In this document: one piece after another, positions 55,375-64,000 of the stretch
Position numbering within the stretch: position 1 is the first letter of the stretch
How the letters are laid out: each line of letters starts with the position of its first letter
DNA from: Gammaproteobacteria bacterium
GTDB lineage: Bacteria > Pseudomonadota > Gammaproteobacteria > Burkholderiales > Burkholderiaceae_C
DNA length: 64,000 nucleotides
Reading direction: 5' to 3'
Assembly: GCA_018815325.1 (NCBI GenBank)
Contig: JAHIYE010000014.1
Coordinates: forward strand, 186,001-250,000
Position numbers and translations under genes: made by a program
Notes under the pieces: generated by a model
Told to the model about the DNA's origin: nothing
Databases searched by the model: none
What the model saw: the letters and a program-made list of their open reading frames with translations, nothing else

Positions 55375-56013
55375 ATGAAGTTAATCGCACACTTGTTCCT
55401 GGCTGCCGCACTGGCAGCTTCCGCTTTTTCAGCCTTTGCGGAGGAAGCCAAGGCAGACCCGGCCAAAGTCGCCAAGCCAGATCTTGTCAAAGGCGAAGCT
55501 GCCTTTACCGCAGTCTGTGCGGCCTGCCATGGGGCAGATGGCAACTCCGGCACACCGGTCAATCCCAAACTGGCCCAGCAGCACCCTGTCTACCTCGTCA
55601 AGCAGTTGCAGGAGTTCAAATCGGGCAAGCGCAACAACGCCATCATGAAGGGCTTTGCTTCTGCACTGAGCGATGAGGACATGAAGAACATTGCTTACTG
55701 GGTCAGCAGCAAGAAGGCCAAACCCGGGTTTTCGAAGGACAAGGAACTGGTCGCTCTAGGCGAGCGCATCTACCGCGGCGGCATTGCTGACCGTCAGATC
55801 GCCGCCTGTGCGGGTTGCCACAGCCCCAATGGGGCCGGCATTCCTGCTCAGTACCCCCGACTGAGCGGCCAGCATGCGGATTACACCGAAGCCCAGTTGA
55901 AGACTTTCCGTGACGGTGTTCGCATGAACAGCCTGCCCATGGCCCAGGTCGCCGCCAAGCTCAATGACCGCGAGATCAAGGCGGTAGCAGACTACATCGC
56001 TGGCCTGCGTTGA
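55375..56013 (+). CDS. Cytochrome c4-type dihaem cytochrome c
   Basis: 212 residues with a signal peptide (LIAHLFLAAALAASAFSAFAEEA). Two haem sites are seen: CAACH at 48-52 and CAGCH at 145-149. The spacing and total length fit cytochrome c4, a periplasmic electron carrier to the terminal oxidase. The haem-attachment machinery ResB-CcsB is encoded directly after it, separated by a terminator. Confidence 0.92.
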   Translation: MKLIAHLFLAAALAASAFSAFAEEAKADPAKVAKPDLVKGEAAFTAVCAACHGADGNSGTPVNPKLAQQHPVYLVKQLQEFKSGKRNNAIMKGFASALSDEDMKNIAYWVSSKKAKPGFSKDKELVALGERIYRGGIADRQIAACAGCHSPNGAGIPAQYPRLSGQHADYTEAQLKTFRDGVRMNSLPMAQVAAKLNDREIKAVADYIAGLR

Positions 56014-56132
56014 ATACACCTGGTTTTGCCTGGGTAAAGCCGGCAAAACCAACAGGACCGGAATAATTCGGGAGACAATGGATATTCCGTGCGATTCGAC
56101 GGAACCTTCCTGCCGAAGAACCACTCCCTGAC

Positions 56133-56168
56133 AAGGCGGGTCTTTTTGTGAAGGCCCGCCTTTTTTGT
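56133..56168 (+). terminator. Terminator between the cytochrome gene and resB
   Basis: A 10-bp stem (AAGGCGGGTC at 56133-56142, one G-U pair, GGCCCGCCTT at 56153-56162) with a 10-base loop is followed by a T-run. It is 120 bases after the cytochrome stop and 30 bases before resB, so resB needs its own promoter or read-through. Confidence 0.85.
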
Positions 56169-56197
56169 CTTTTATATCAGTCCATCAGAATTGACGC

Positions 56198-58312
56198 ATG
56201 ACAGTATCCACGCAAGGCCTTGAACTCAAGTCAGCCTCTCGCCCCGTTAAGGCTGCGGTTGAGTTGCTGTCATCGATGCGTTTCTCGATCTCGCTGCTGA
56301 CGGTCATCTGCATCGCCTCAGTCATCGGCACGGTGCTCAAGCAGCACGAGCCCCTGAACAACTACATCAACCAGTTTGGCCCTTTTTGGGCCGAGGTGTT
56401 CGGTGCGGTCAATCTTTACTCGGTCTACAGTGCCTGGTGGTTCCTGCTGATCCTGGCCTTTCTGGTGACCAGCACGTCGCTCTGTATTGCCCGCAATACG
56501 CCCAAAATCCTGGTGGACCTGAAGTCCTACAAGGAAAACATTCGCGAACAAAGCCTCAAGGCTTTTGGTCACCGTGCTGAAAACCTGCTGGAGGAGATGC
56601 CGGATGCAGCTGCCAAGCGCATAGGCCAGATGCTCAGCGGTGGTGGCTGGAAAGTGCGGCTTCAGCAGCGCGAGACTTCCGCTGGGCCCGGCTGGATGGT
56701 GGCGGCCAAGACGGGCGCGGCCAACAAGATCGGCTATCTGGCCGCGCACAGTGCGATTGTGCTGGTTTGTCTGGGGGGGCTGCTTGATGGTGACCTGATC
56801 GTGCGAGCGCAAATGCTGTTCAATGGCAAAACGCCCTACACCGGTGGCGGCATGATTGCCGATGTCAAGCCGGAGCACCGGCTCGGCGAGAACAACCCCA
56901 CGTTTCGCGGCAACCTGCTGGTGGCCGAAGGCACGCAGTCGAGCACAGCGATCCTGAACCAGTCCGATGGCGTGTTGCTGCAGGACCTGCCGTTTGCAAT
57001 CGAGCTCAAGAAGTTCATTGTGGAGTACTACTCCACCGGCATGCCCAAGCTGTTTGCCAGCGACATCATCATCCATGACAAGGACACGGGTGAAAAAATC
57101 CCGGCCCGTGTGGAAGTTAACCACCCTGCAAGCTACAAGGGGGTCGAGATCTACCAGTCGAGTTTTGATGATGGTGGCTCCAAGGTCCGCCTTAAAGCCA
57201 TCGCGATGAACGCGAATACCCGCCCCTTCGAGATTGAGGGGGTGATTGGTGGCTCGTCCCAACTGACCAACGGCAACGAGAAACTCACGCTGGAGTTCAC
57301 CGGTTTGCGCGTGATCAACGTCGAGAATTTTTCCGATGTGGGGACGTCTGCCGTGGATGTGCGCAAGGTTGATTTGCGCGAATCCATCGACAACCGTATG
57401 GGTGCTGCCAACAAGACCGCCACCAAGAAGGAGTTGCGCAACGTGGGCCCTAGCATCTCGTACAAGCTGCGCGATGCTTCCGGCCAGGCTCGTGAATTCA
57501 ATAACTACATGCTGCCCGTGGACATGGGAGATGGTGCGCCAGTTTTCCTCATGGGCTTGCGAGATGTCCCCAGTGAGCCCTTCCGTTACCTGCGTGTGCC
57601 GGCTGACGACAAAGGGGGGCTGGATGGCTTCTTCCGCTTGAAGACGGCGCTGGAGTCGCCCTTCATGCGTGATCTTGCGGTGCGCCGCTATGTGGCGAAG
57701 GCGGTTGACCCCTCCCGTTCGGAGATGGTGCAGCAGCTGACAGCCTCCGCCACGCGTGCCCTGGGGCTTTTTGCTGGGGCAGAAGCAGCGCCAGGCGGCA
57801 AGGCCCTGGGTGGTCTGCAGGCCGTGGCTGATTTCATGGAAACCAATGTACCCGAGAATGAACGCGCCAGGGCTGGTGAAGTGCTTGTGCGCATCCTCAA
57901 CGGTCTGCTCTATGAGTTGCTGCAACTCTCGCGAGAGCGCATCAACCTGCCGCCACTGGAGCCCGGCGAAAAAACACAGGCTTTCATGACGCAGGCGGTG
58001 CTCGGGCTCAGCGACGCACAGGTGTACCCTGCACCCATGGTGTTTGAACTGGCGGATTTCACGCAGGTGCAAGCCAGCGTGTTCCAGGTGGCTCGTGCGC
58101 CCGGAAAGACCATCGTGTACCTGGGCTGTGCGCTGCTGATCCTGGGGGTGTTTGCGATGCTTTACATACGCGAGCGGCGCATCTGGGTCTGGCTGGCACC
58201 ACAAGATGGCAAGACGCAGGCAACCATGGCCTTGTCGACCAACCGCAAGACCATGGATGGTGACCGTGAATTTGAGCAACTCAGCGAAAAACTGATTGGT
58301 GCGAAGGAGTAA
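56198..58312 (+). CDS. resB: Cytochrome c biogenesis protein ResB
   Basis: 704 residues, the usual beta-proteobacterial ResB/Ccs1. The N-terminus has membrane segments (FSISLLTVICIASVIGTVLKQ, WWFLLILAFLVTSTSLCIARNTPK), a large periplasmic loop, and a final membrane segment (TIVYLGCALLILGVFAMLYIRERRIWVWL). With CcsB it forms the system II haem lyase and keeps apocytochrome cysteines reduced. The downstream ccsB starts 5 bp after the resB stop (58312 to 58317). Confidence 0.94.
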   Translation: MTVSTQGLELKSASRPVKAAVELLSSMRFSISLLTVICIASVIGTVLKQHEPLNNYINQFGPFWAEVFGAVNLYSVYSAWWFLLILAFLVTSTSLCIARNTPKILVDLKSYKENIREQSLKAFGHRAENLLEEMPDAAAKRIGQMLSGGGWKVRLQQRETSAGPGWMVAAKTGAANKIGYLAAHSAIVLVCLGGLLDGDLIVRAQMLFNGKTPYTGGGMIADVKPEHRLGENNPTFRGNLLVAEGTQSSTAILNQSDGVLLQDLPFAIELKKFIVEYYSTGMPKLFASDIIIHDKDTGEKIPARVEVNHPASYKGVEIYQSSFDDGGSKVRLKAIAMNANTRPFEIEGVIGGSSQLTNGNEKLTLEFTGLRVINVENFSDVGTSAVDVRKVDLRESIDNRMGAANKTATKKELRNVGPSISYKLRDASGQAREFNNYMLPVDMGDGAPVFLMGLRDVPSEPFRYLRVPADDKGGLDGFFRLKTALESPFMRDLAVRRYVAKAVDPSRSEMVQQLTASATRALGLFAGAEAAPGGKALGGLQAVADFMETNVPENERARAGEVLVRILNGLLYELLQLSRERINLPPLEPGEKTQAFMTQAVLGLSDAQVYPAPMVFELADFTQVQASVFQVARAPGKTIVYLGCALLILGVFAMLYIRERRIWVWLAPQDGKTQATMALSTNRKTMDGDREFEQLSEKLIGAKE

Positions 58313-58316
58313 TCAC

Positions 58317-59645
58317 ATGAATACAAGCACGACGATGACAACAATGACCTTGCACGAAAACTACTTCGGCAAGCGCAACTGGCTCGACTGGCTGTTCGCT
58401 GCACTGGTGGTGGCGGGCGGGCTGTTTGCTTTTTCACGCTACAGCCAGGCGATGGATGTGTACGAAAAAGGCATTCTCCTGGGTGCGGTGCCAGCTGCCA
58501 TTGCGCTGGGCTGGTTCTGGCGTCCCCTGCGGGTGCTCATGGCGCTGGTGGCCGTTTTCTCCCTGATCGGCATCATGTCCTACCAGGGCAGTCTGGCCAA
58601 TGCAGAAAAGGTGTTCTGGCTCAAGTACTTCCTCTCCAGCCAGTCGGCCATCCTCTGGATGAGCATGCTGTTTTTCATGAGTACCGCGTTTTACTGGCTG
58701 GGCATGTTCTCGCGCGATCAGAGCGCCACGATGGAGATGATAGGCTCGCGTCTGGCCTGGGTGGCTGTGGGCATGGCCCTGACCGGCACCATGGTGCGCT
58801 GGTATGAAAGCTATCTGCTGGGTGCAGATATCGGTCACATCCCCGTCAGCAACCTGTACGAGGTGTTCGTGCTGTTTTGCTGGCTGACGGCGGCCTTTTA
58901 CCTCTACTTCGAAGCCCAGTACAAAACGCGTGCGCTCGGCTCGTTCGTGATGCTCGTGGTCAGTGCTGCCGTGGGCTTTCTGCTCTGGTACACGGTGGTG
59001 CGTGAGGCGCACGAGATCCAGCCGCTGGTGCCGGCGCTCAAGAGCTGGTGGATGAAGCTGCATGTGCCCGCCAATTTCATTGGCTACGGCACGTTCGCCC
59101 TCGCGGCCATGGTGTCGTTTGCCTACCTCATCAAGCAACAGGCCACGGAAACCCGCTGGTACAAGCTCACCCCGCTGTGGCTGCTCGGCATTGTGCTGTG
59201 CTTCGAGCCCATCGTGTTTCGCAACACCACGTCTCAGGCGGGAGGCAGTTACTGGGCGGTTTACTTCGGCATCTCGGCACTGATCGTGGCGGGCATCCTG
59301 TTCGGACGCAAGCGCATCGCGGCCCGTCTGCCGGCACTCGAAGTGCTTGATGACGTCATGTACAAATCCATTGCCGTGGGATTTGCCTTCTTCACCATCG
59401 CGACGGTTCTGGGCGCACTTTGGGCGGCCGAGGCCTGGGGTGGCTACTGGAGCTGGGACCCGAAAGAGACCTGGGCCTTGATTGTCTGGCTCAATTACGC
59501 AGCCTGGCTTCATATGCGCCTCATGAAGGGGCTGCGTGGCACCGTGGCGGCATGGTGGGCGCTGGGTGGTCTGGCAGTGACCACCTTTGCCTTCCTGGGT
59601 GTCAACATGTTCCTCAGCGGTTTGCACAGCTACGGCACGCTTTGA
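58317..59645 (+). CDS. ccsB: Cytochrome c biogenesis protein CcsB/CcsA
   Basis: 442 residues from the ATG at 58317 with GAAGGAG upstream. Eight membrane segments and the tryptophan-rich WWD motif (WGGYWSWDPKETWALIVWLNYAAWLHMR) that holds haem at the periplasmic face. It transfers haem to the CxxCH of apocytochromes together with ResB, such as the cytochrome upstream. Confidence 0.95.
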   Translation: MNTSTTMTTMTLHENYFGKRNWLDWLFAALVVAGGLFAFSRYSQAMDVYEKGILLGAVPAAIALGWFWRPLRVLMALVAVFSLIGIMSYQGSLANAEKVFWLKYFLSSQSAILWMSMLFFMSTAFYWLGMFSRDQSATMEMIGSRLAWVAVGMALTGTMVRWYESYLLGADIGHIPVSNLYEVFVLFCWLTAAFYLYFEAQYKTRALGSFVMLVVSAAVGFLLWYTVVREAHEIQPLVPALKSWWMKLHVPANFIGYGTFALAAMVSFAYLIKQQATETRWYKLTPLWLLGIVLCFEPIVFRNTTSQAGGSYWAVYFGISALIVAGILFGRKRIAARLPALEVLDDVMYKSIAVGFAFFTIATVLGALWAAEAWGGYWSWDPKETWALIVWLNYAAWLHMRLMKGLRGTVAAWWALGGLAVTTFAFLGVNMFLSGLHSYGTL

Positions 59646-59652
59646 GGAACTT

Positions 59653-59678
59653 TGTAAGAATGGGGCTGCTCCCACGAC
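59653..59678 (+). promoter_or_regulatory. Predicted ECF-type promoter of msrPQ
   Basis: TGTAAG (59653-59658) and CGAC (59675-59678) stand 22 bases apart from start to start, one less than in the other four sites. The first 11 bases (TGTAAGAATGG) are the same as in the arsS promoter. Predicted start of transcription near 59685, 33 bases before msrP. Confidence 0.58.
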
Positions 59679-59717
59679 CAAGCTTTAAACATTGACGGTT
59701 TAAACAAGGACAGCACC

Positions 59718-60713
59718 ATGCTTATCAAGACCAGTTCCAGTGGCTTCATCCATCCAGTCCCCAGCGAGATCACGCCCCCCTCGATTTATCAGAGTCGGCG
59801 TGATCTGATCAAACTCATGGCTTCGGGTGCGGCTGGCGCCGCCATGGTTTCATGGGCAGCACGTGATGCCAGGGCTTCGGTCGAGCGTCCCGGCAAGCTG
59901 GCTGTCTTGTCAGGCATGCCGTCTAAGGTGCCGGGTGCGATGACCATGGAAAAGGTGACCGATTACAAGGATGCTGCGAGCTACAACAACTTCTACGAAT
60001 TCGGCACCGACAAGTCGGACCCGGCCCGCAATGCCCACACCCTGAAGACCTCACCCTGGAGCGTAGAGGTGGAGGGTTTGGTCAACAAGCCCGGCAAGTA
60101 CAGTCTGGAAGACCTGTTGAAGCTCAGCCCGATGGAAGAGCGTATCTACCGCTTGCGCTGCGTCGAAGGATGGTCCATGGTGATTCCCTGGGTGGGCTAT
60201 TCCCTGGCGGAACTCATCAAGCGCGTGGAACCCCAGGGCAGCGCCAAGTTTGTGGAATTTGTCACCTTGGCCGACCGCAAAACCATGCCTTATGTTGGTT
60301 CGCGGGTGCTCGATTGGCCCTATGTTGAAGGCCTGCGACTGGACGAGGCCATGAACCCGCTGGCCCTGCTGGCGTTCGGCATGTATGGCGAGGTGCTGCC
60401 CAACCAGAGTGGGGCGCCGGTACGGCTGGTGGTGCCCTGGAAATATGGCTTCAAGAGCGGCAAAAGTCTTGTCAAGATACGCTTCACCGACAAGCAGCCC
60501 GCCACGGCGTGGAACAAGGCCGCCGCCAACGAATACGGTTTTTATTCCAACGTCAACCCTGACGTGGATCACCCCCGCTGGAGTCAGGCAACCGAGCGGC
60601 GCATCGGTGAGGGCGGCTTGTTTGCCAAGCGGCACAAGACCCTGTTGTTCAATGGGTATGAAGCCCAGGTGGGCCAGTTGTACGCTGGCATGGACCTCAA
60701 GAAATTTTACTGA
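59718..60713 (+). CDS. msrP: Methionine sulfoxide reductase catalytic subunit MsrP
   Basis: 331 residues. A twin-arginine signal ([21 protein letters not shown]) shows export in folded form with its molybdenum cofactor. The molybdenum-binding cysteine is Cys148 in [15 protein letters not shown]. It repairs oxidised methionine in periplasmic proteins, with electrons from the membrane partner MsrQ encoded next. In other bacteria MsrP answers to hypochlorite or other oxidants, which fits the promoter shared with the bufferin operon. Confidence 0.94.
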   Translation: MLIKTSSSGFIHPVPSEITPPSIYQSRRDLIKLMASGAAGAAMVSWAARDARASVERPGKLAVLSGMPSKVPGAMTMEKVTDYKDAASYNNFYEFGTDKSDPARNAHTLKTSPWSVEVEGLVNKPGKYSLEDLLKLSPMEERIYRLRCVEGWSMVIPWVGYSLAELIKRVEPQGSAKFVEFVTLADRKTMPYVGSRVLDWPYVEGLRLDEAMNPLALLAFGMYGEVLPNQSGAPVRLVVPWKYGFKSGKSLVKIRFTDKQPATAWNKAAANEYGFYSNVNPDVDHPRWSQATERRIGEGGLFAKRHKTLLFNGYEAQVGQLYAGMDLKKFY

Positions 60714-60801
60714 GCACACCGCTGGCTTGCACGGTCGGACGGTGAGCATGACGCGGGTCATTGCGCGCGTGCCGTTCTGCAAGCCACGCGTTGAACTAGC
60801 C

Positions 60802-61404
60802 ATGAAACTACTGCTTCACCCATTGGCCAAGCCGATGGTATTTTGCCTGGCGCTATTGCCATTCGCCTGGCTGTTCTATGCGGCAGCCACAGACCAGCTG
60901 GGGGCCAATCCCGCCGAAGCCTTGATTCGCTCAACGGGCGACTGGACGCTGCGGTTCCTCTGCATCGTGCTGGCCGTGACGCCATTGCGCGTGATCAGCA
61001 AGACTCCTGCGCTTGCGCGGTTCCGTCGCATGCTGGGGCTGTTTGTCTACTTCTACGTGCTGATCCACTTTCTGAGCTACAGCTGGCTGGACATGGGCTT
61101 CGTTGTGCCGGATATCGCGGCTGACATCGTCAAGCGACCCTTCATCCTGGTGGGTTTCACGTCCTTGCTGCTGTTGACACCACTGGCCGCGACTTCATTC
61201 AACCGGGCCATCCGTGCGCTGGGTGCGAAGCGCTGGCAACTCCTGCACAAGCTGGTGTATGTGGTCGCCGGGCTCGGTCTGCTGCACTTTTTCTGGATGC
61301 GGGCAGGCAAGAACAACTTCAACGAAGTATTCGTCTATCTGTTCATCCTGGGCAGTTTGCTGGGCTGGCGAGTCTGGCACTTCGGAAATAAAAAGCTTTT
61401 CTAG
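60802..61404 (+). CDS. msrQ: MsrQ haem membrane subunit
   Basis: 200 residues from the ATG at 60802; an ATG at 60748 (MTRVIARVPF) is possible. Six membrane helices of the ferric-reductase-like family (MVFCLALLPFAWLFYAA, GLFVYFYVLIHFLSYSW, FILVGFTSLLLLTPLAATSF, WQLLHKLVYVVAGLGLLHFFW) with haem-ligand histidines in the second and last helices. It passes electrons from the quinone pool to MsrP. Confidence 0.93.
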   Translation: MKLLLHPLAKPMVFCLALLPFAWLFYAAATDQLGANPAEALIRSTGDWTLRFLCIVLAVTPLRVISKTPALARFRRMLGLFVYFYVLIHFLSYSWLDMGFVVPDIAADIVKRPFILVGFTSLLLLTPLAATSFNRAIRALGAKRWQLLHKLVYVVAGLGLLHFFWMRAGKNNFNEVFVYLFILGSLLGWRVWHFGNKKLF

Positions 61405-61458
61405 CCCATGCCTGTAATAGATGGTTTGCTATGCAAAAAATAGCAATATCGATGCTGT

Positions 61459-62739
61459 TCATGCAAGTTTCTCGCCCCGCATCTGGTCGACGGGCGTTTC
61501 GCGCTCCCTGATCAGGTGTGCCTTGGCGCCATCCACCAGCACCTCGGCAGCACGTCCGCGGGTGTTGTAGTTGCTGGCCATGCTCATGCAATAGGCACCG
61601 GCCGACATCACAGCGAGCAAATTGCCTGCTTGAACTTGCAGCATGCGGTCGTGACCGATCCAGTCGCCGCTCTCGCAGACCGGCCCCACTACTTCCCACT
61701 CAAGCGCGGGCTGATCTGGCGCAGGACCTGACACGGGAACGATCTGATGAAAGGCCTGGTACATGGCCGGACGCGGCAAGTCGTTCATGGCGGCGTCCAC
61801 GATGCAGAAGTTTTTCTGCTCGCCCGGCTTGAGGTAAAGCACCTCGGTCAGGCAGACGCCGGCATTGCCGACGAGCGAGCGACCCGGCTCAATCATGAGC
61901 TTGCGTGTACCGAAACCCCGTGCGTCGAGTTTCTCCAGCAGGTGGGCCCAGAGCGTATCAGCTGCAGGTGGCGTATCGCCGTTGTAGTCAATGCCGAGTC
62001 CGCCACCAAAATCCAGGTGCTTGATCGGGATGCCGGCAGCCTCAATGCTTTCGACGAGATCGAGCACACGGTCCATCGCATCGAGATACGGGGCCTCTTG
62101 TGTGATCTGTGAGCCGATATGACAGTCGATGCCCACCACCGTAAGTCCGGGCAAGTTTGCTGCACGCTGGTAGGTGGCCAGGGTGCGCTCATGTGCGATG
62201 CCGAATTTATTGCCCTTGAGTCCGGTCGAGATATAGGGGTGCGTTTTGGGATCCACATTCGGATTCACGCGGATGCTCACCGGGGCTTGCAGGTGCATGT
62301 CCTGTGCCACCTGGCTGAGGACTTCGAGCTCGGCCTCGCTCTCCACGTTGAAGCAGCCAATACCTGCCGCGAGGGCGCGTTGCATTTCGGAACGGGTCTT
62401 GCCGACGCCAGAGAAAATGACCTTGCGTGCATCGCCACCAGCGGCCAATACCCGTTCAAGTTCCCCCCCGGAGACGATGTCGAAACCGCAGCCTGCCTGC
62501 GCGAATACTTGCAGTACGCCGAGCGAAGAGTTGGCCTTCATGGCATAACAAATTTGCGCATCCCGTCCTGCAAAGCCGCGCTGGTAGGCTCGCAGGGCCG
62601 ACAGCATGGCGGCCTTGGAGTAGACGAAAAGCGGTGTGCCATGGGCGCGAGCCAATTCGGCAAGACCAAGCTCTTCGGCAAAAAGTTCATCGCCCCGGTA
62701 GGCGAAATGGGGTTGGCCAGGAAGATGCTGTGTACTCAT
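61459..62739 (-). CDS. lysA: Diaminopimelate decarboxylase
   Basis: 426 residues. PLP lysine in CYAMKANSSLGVLQVF, SGGELERVLAAG, the substrate loop FNVESEAEL, HIGSQIT, GGGLGID, and the C-terminal CESGDWIG with GAYCMSMASNYN. It makes L-lysine from meso-diaminopimelate. The start ATG overlaps the upstream lptM stop by ATGA. Confidence 0.96.
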   Translation of the reverse strand: MSTQHLPGQPHFAYRGDELFAEELGLAELARAHGTPLFVYSKAAMLSALRAYQRGFAGRDAQICYAMKANSSLGVLQVFAQAGCGFDIVSGGELERVLAAGGDARKVIFSGVGKTRSEMQRALAAGIGCFNVESEAELEVLSQVAQDMHLQAPVSIRVNPNVDPKTHPYISTGLKGNKFGIAHERTLATYQRAANLPGLTVVGIDCHIGSQITQEAPYLDAMDRVLDLVESIEAAGIPIKHLDFGGGLGIDYNGDTPPAADTLWAHLLEKLDARGFGTRKLMIEPGRSLVGNAGVCLTEVLYLKPGEQKNFCIVDAAMNDLPRPAMYQAFHQIVPVSGPAPDQPALEWEVVGPVCESGDWIGHDRMLQVQAGNLLAVMSAGAYCMSMASNYNTRGRAAEVLVDGAKAHLIRERETPVDQMRGEKLA

Positions 62740-62969
62740 GGGGTCGCAGAATTGGATTTTGGGGCTGGCTCAGACGCTGGCGGAGAAGGCGCGGGCGTAG
62801 TCTTGGGCGGGGTGTGTAAAGGGTTCAAGGTTTCGGGCAGGGTAGCCCGGTTTGCCGCTGCAGGTTCCGTGGGAAGATACAGACCACCGGGCTGGCCGCA
62901 GGCACTCAGTCCCACCGTACTGGCGGCAAGGGTAATCACGCTGACTAGAATTTGATAAATACGCAACAT
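62736..62969 (-). CDS. lptM: LPS translocon maturation lipoprotein LptM (YifL-like)
   Basis: 77 residues from the ATG at 62969. A lipoprotein signal with lipobox ([18 protein letters not shown]) is followed by a proline-rich tail. CGxxGxLYLP is the LptM signature; the protein helps LptDE reach its correct disulfide form. Its position before lysA is the usual one in proteobacteria. Confidence 0.9.
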   Translation of the reverse strand: MLRIYQILVSVITLAASTVGLSACGQPGGLYLPTEPAAANRATLPETLNPLHTPPKTTPAPSPPASEPAPKSNSATP

Positions 62970-62981
62970 CACGAAATTGTA

Positions 62982-63311
62982 ATGACTGACCCAGAATTCA
63001 TGGACCGAGCAGAAATCCTGCTCAAGGCGGTTGAGTCGAACTGTGATCGCATCAACGACAACAGCGATGCCGACATCGACAACCAGCGTGTGGGGGGGAT
63101 GATCACTCTGGTGTTTGCCAACACCAGCCAGATCGTAATCAATCTGCAAAAGCCATTGCATGAAATCTGGATGGCTACCAAGGCGGGCGGATTCCACTAC
63201 CAGTTCGATGGCCGCCAATGGCTGGATACCAAGGGCAATGGCGAGTTTTTCACCAACCTGTCCCGCTATGCGAGCGAACAGGCTGGTATGCCGCTGGTAT
63301 TCATACCCTGA
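62982..63311 (+). CDS. cyaY: Iron donor protein CyaY (frataxin)
   Basis: 109 residues from the ATG at 62982. [69 protein letters not shown], ending MPLVFIP. It binds iron through its acidic first helix and tunes Fe-S cluster assembly. The gene is divergent from lptM by 12 bp and converges on the penicillin-binding protein gene, whose end directly adjoins it. Confidence 0.94.
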   Translation: MTDPEFMDRAEILLKAVESNCDRINDNSDADIDNQRVGGMITLVFANTSQIVINLQKPLHEIWMATKAGGFHYQFDGRQWLDTKGNGEFFTNLSRYASEQAGMPLVFIP

Positions 63312-64000
63312 TCAGTTCCGGAACAAGTCCAGAATGCGGCGTTTTTCATCGGCGGGTGGCAGGCTCTGGCCCAGCACACCGTTGAAGGGCATCTTGTCGT
63401 CGAGCCCCAGACTGCTCACGCCTTCGCCTCTGGCATATTCGTTGTAGATCCATTCGCCGTTGACGTTGGTCACGCCTTCGGGCACGGGGTATTCCATGAC
63501 GGGGACGTTTTTAAGCGCATGCTCCATGAAGTCGATCCACACAGGCAGGCTCAGGCCACCTCCCGTTTCGCGGACTCCCAGCTTGCGCGGCGTGTCATAT
63601 CCGATCCAGGTGATGGCTGCCAGGCTTGGCTGGAAGCCGGCAAACCAGGCATCCATGGAGTCGTTGGTCGTGCCTGTCTTACCATAGAGGTCGTGACGCT
63701 TGAGCGTTCGCTGGGCTGATGCCGCTGTGCCGGAGCGGGTGACCTCCTGCAGCAGGCTGTCCATCACAAAGGCATTGCGAGCATCGATCACGCGCATCGA
63801 CTCATCCAGTGGCGGGGGGGTGGATTGCGCCAGTACCTTGCCCTTCTGATCCGTGACTTTGGTGATCAGCCAGGGGTTGATACGGTAGCCGCCGTTAGCA
63901 AATACCGAGTAGCCGGTGGCTACCTGCATGGGCGTTACTGAGCCTGCGCCCAGAGCCATGGTGAGGTAGGCGGGATGCTTGTCGGCTTCGAATCCAAAGC
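63312..64000 (-). CDS. mrcA: Penicillin-binding protein 1A, C-terminal part (runs off the right edge)
   Basis: The minus-strand frame continues beyond 64000 (FGFEADKHPAYLTMALGAGSVTP at the edge), so an ATG at 63959 is not the true start. The transpeptidase domain is seen with the KTG motif (YGKTGTTNDSMDAWFAGF) and the preceding VMDSLLQEVTRSGTAASAQRTL; the SxxK and SxN motifs lie outside. PBP1A polymerises and crosslinks peptidoglycan. The stop is at 63312, next to the end of cyaY. Confidence 0.95.
   Translation of the reverse strand, partial: FGFEADKHPAYLTMALGAGSVTPMQVATGYSVFANGGYRINPWLITKVTDQKGKVLAQSTPPPLDESMRVIDARNAFVMDSLLQEVTRSGTAASAQRTLKRHDLYGKTGTTNDSMDAWFAGFQPSLAAITWIGYDTPRKLGVRETGGGLSLPVWIDFMEHALKNVPVMEYPVPEGVTNVNGEWIYNEYARGEGVSSLGLDDKMPFNGVLGQSLPPADEKRRILDLFRN

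Overview
The window is chromosomal DNA of a beta-proteobacterium. The gene set (a chaperone operon with GGM-tailed GroEL and a CIRCE element, ResB/CcsB cytochrome maturation with cytochrome c4, a porin_4-type porin, HexR-type control of zwf, lysA-lptM facing cyaY) and the GC-rich codon use suggest Burkholderiales, probably close to Comamonadaceae. This assignment is inferred from gene content only.

Positions 1-6340 hold most of a Tn7-like transposon: a TnsA-like nuclease, a DDE transposase (TnsB) and an AAA+ ATPase (TnsC), with a small HTH gene before them and a small CxxC protein after them. Its right end is marked by three TGACACT repeats. No matching left end and no TnsD/TniQ target selector are visible, and a minus-strand ORF leaves the window on the left. 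Next to the right end lies a short-chain dehydrogenase gene cut off after 16 codons, then the rest of its probable operon (small ABM-like protein, quinone oxidoreductase) and a divergent LysR regulator.

Positions 8836-14146 hold ordinary genes: a lytic transglycosylase, an aldehyde dehydrogenase, a DUF302 protein below a CsoR-like operator, and methylthioadenosine phosphorylase.

Positions 14147-25050 are the most distinctive part. A bufferin-type RiPP operon (DUF2282 precursor, DUF692 modification enzyme, DUF2063 partner, DoxX) is divergent from an arsenosugar operon (radical SAM ArsS, a VTT-flavoprotein fusion, two glycosyltransferases, DUF3047, arsenite methyltransferase ArsM). Five transcription starts share a motif TGTAAG plus CGAC, 22-23 bases apart from start to start: mtnP, the SelD-type flavoprotein, bufA, arsS and, 45 kb away, msrP. 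I read this as one ECF-sigma regulon joining bufferin, arsenosugar, nucleoside phosphorylase and periplasmic methionine sulfoxide repair. The sigma factor gene is not in the window.

Positions 25464-64000 are mostly core genome: queC, an SbmA/BacA-type ABC transporter, a 5'-nucleotidase, ilvA, OsmC, coq7, a porin, a second DUF3047 protein, hexR-zwf facing tal-pgi across a 12-bp-armed operator, a hybrid histidine kinase, groES-groEL, a BNR/sialidase-like protein, envelope glycan genes (GT39, GtrA, GT9), metK facing two LpxL-type acyltransferases, an alpha/beta hydrolase, engB, cytochrome c4, resB-ccsB, msrPQ, lysA-lptM, cyaY and the C-terminal part of penicillin-binding protein 1A. I saw no rRNA, tRNA or CRISPR array.
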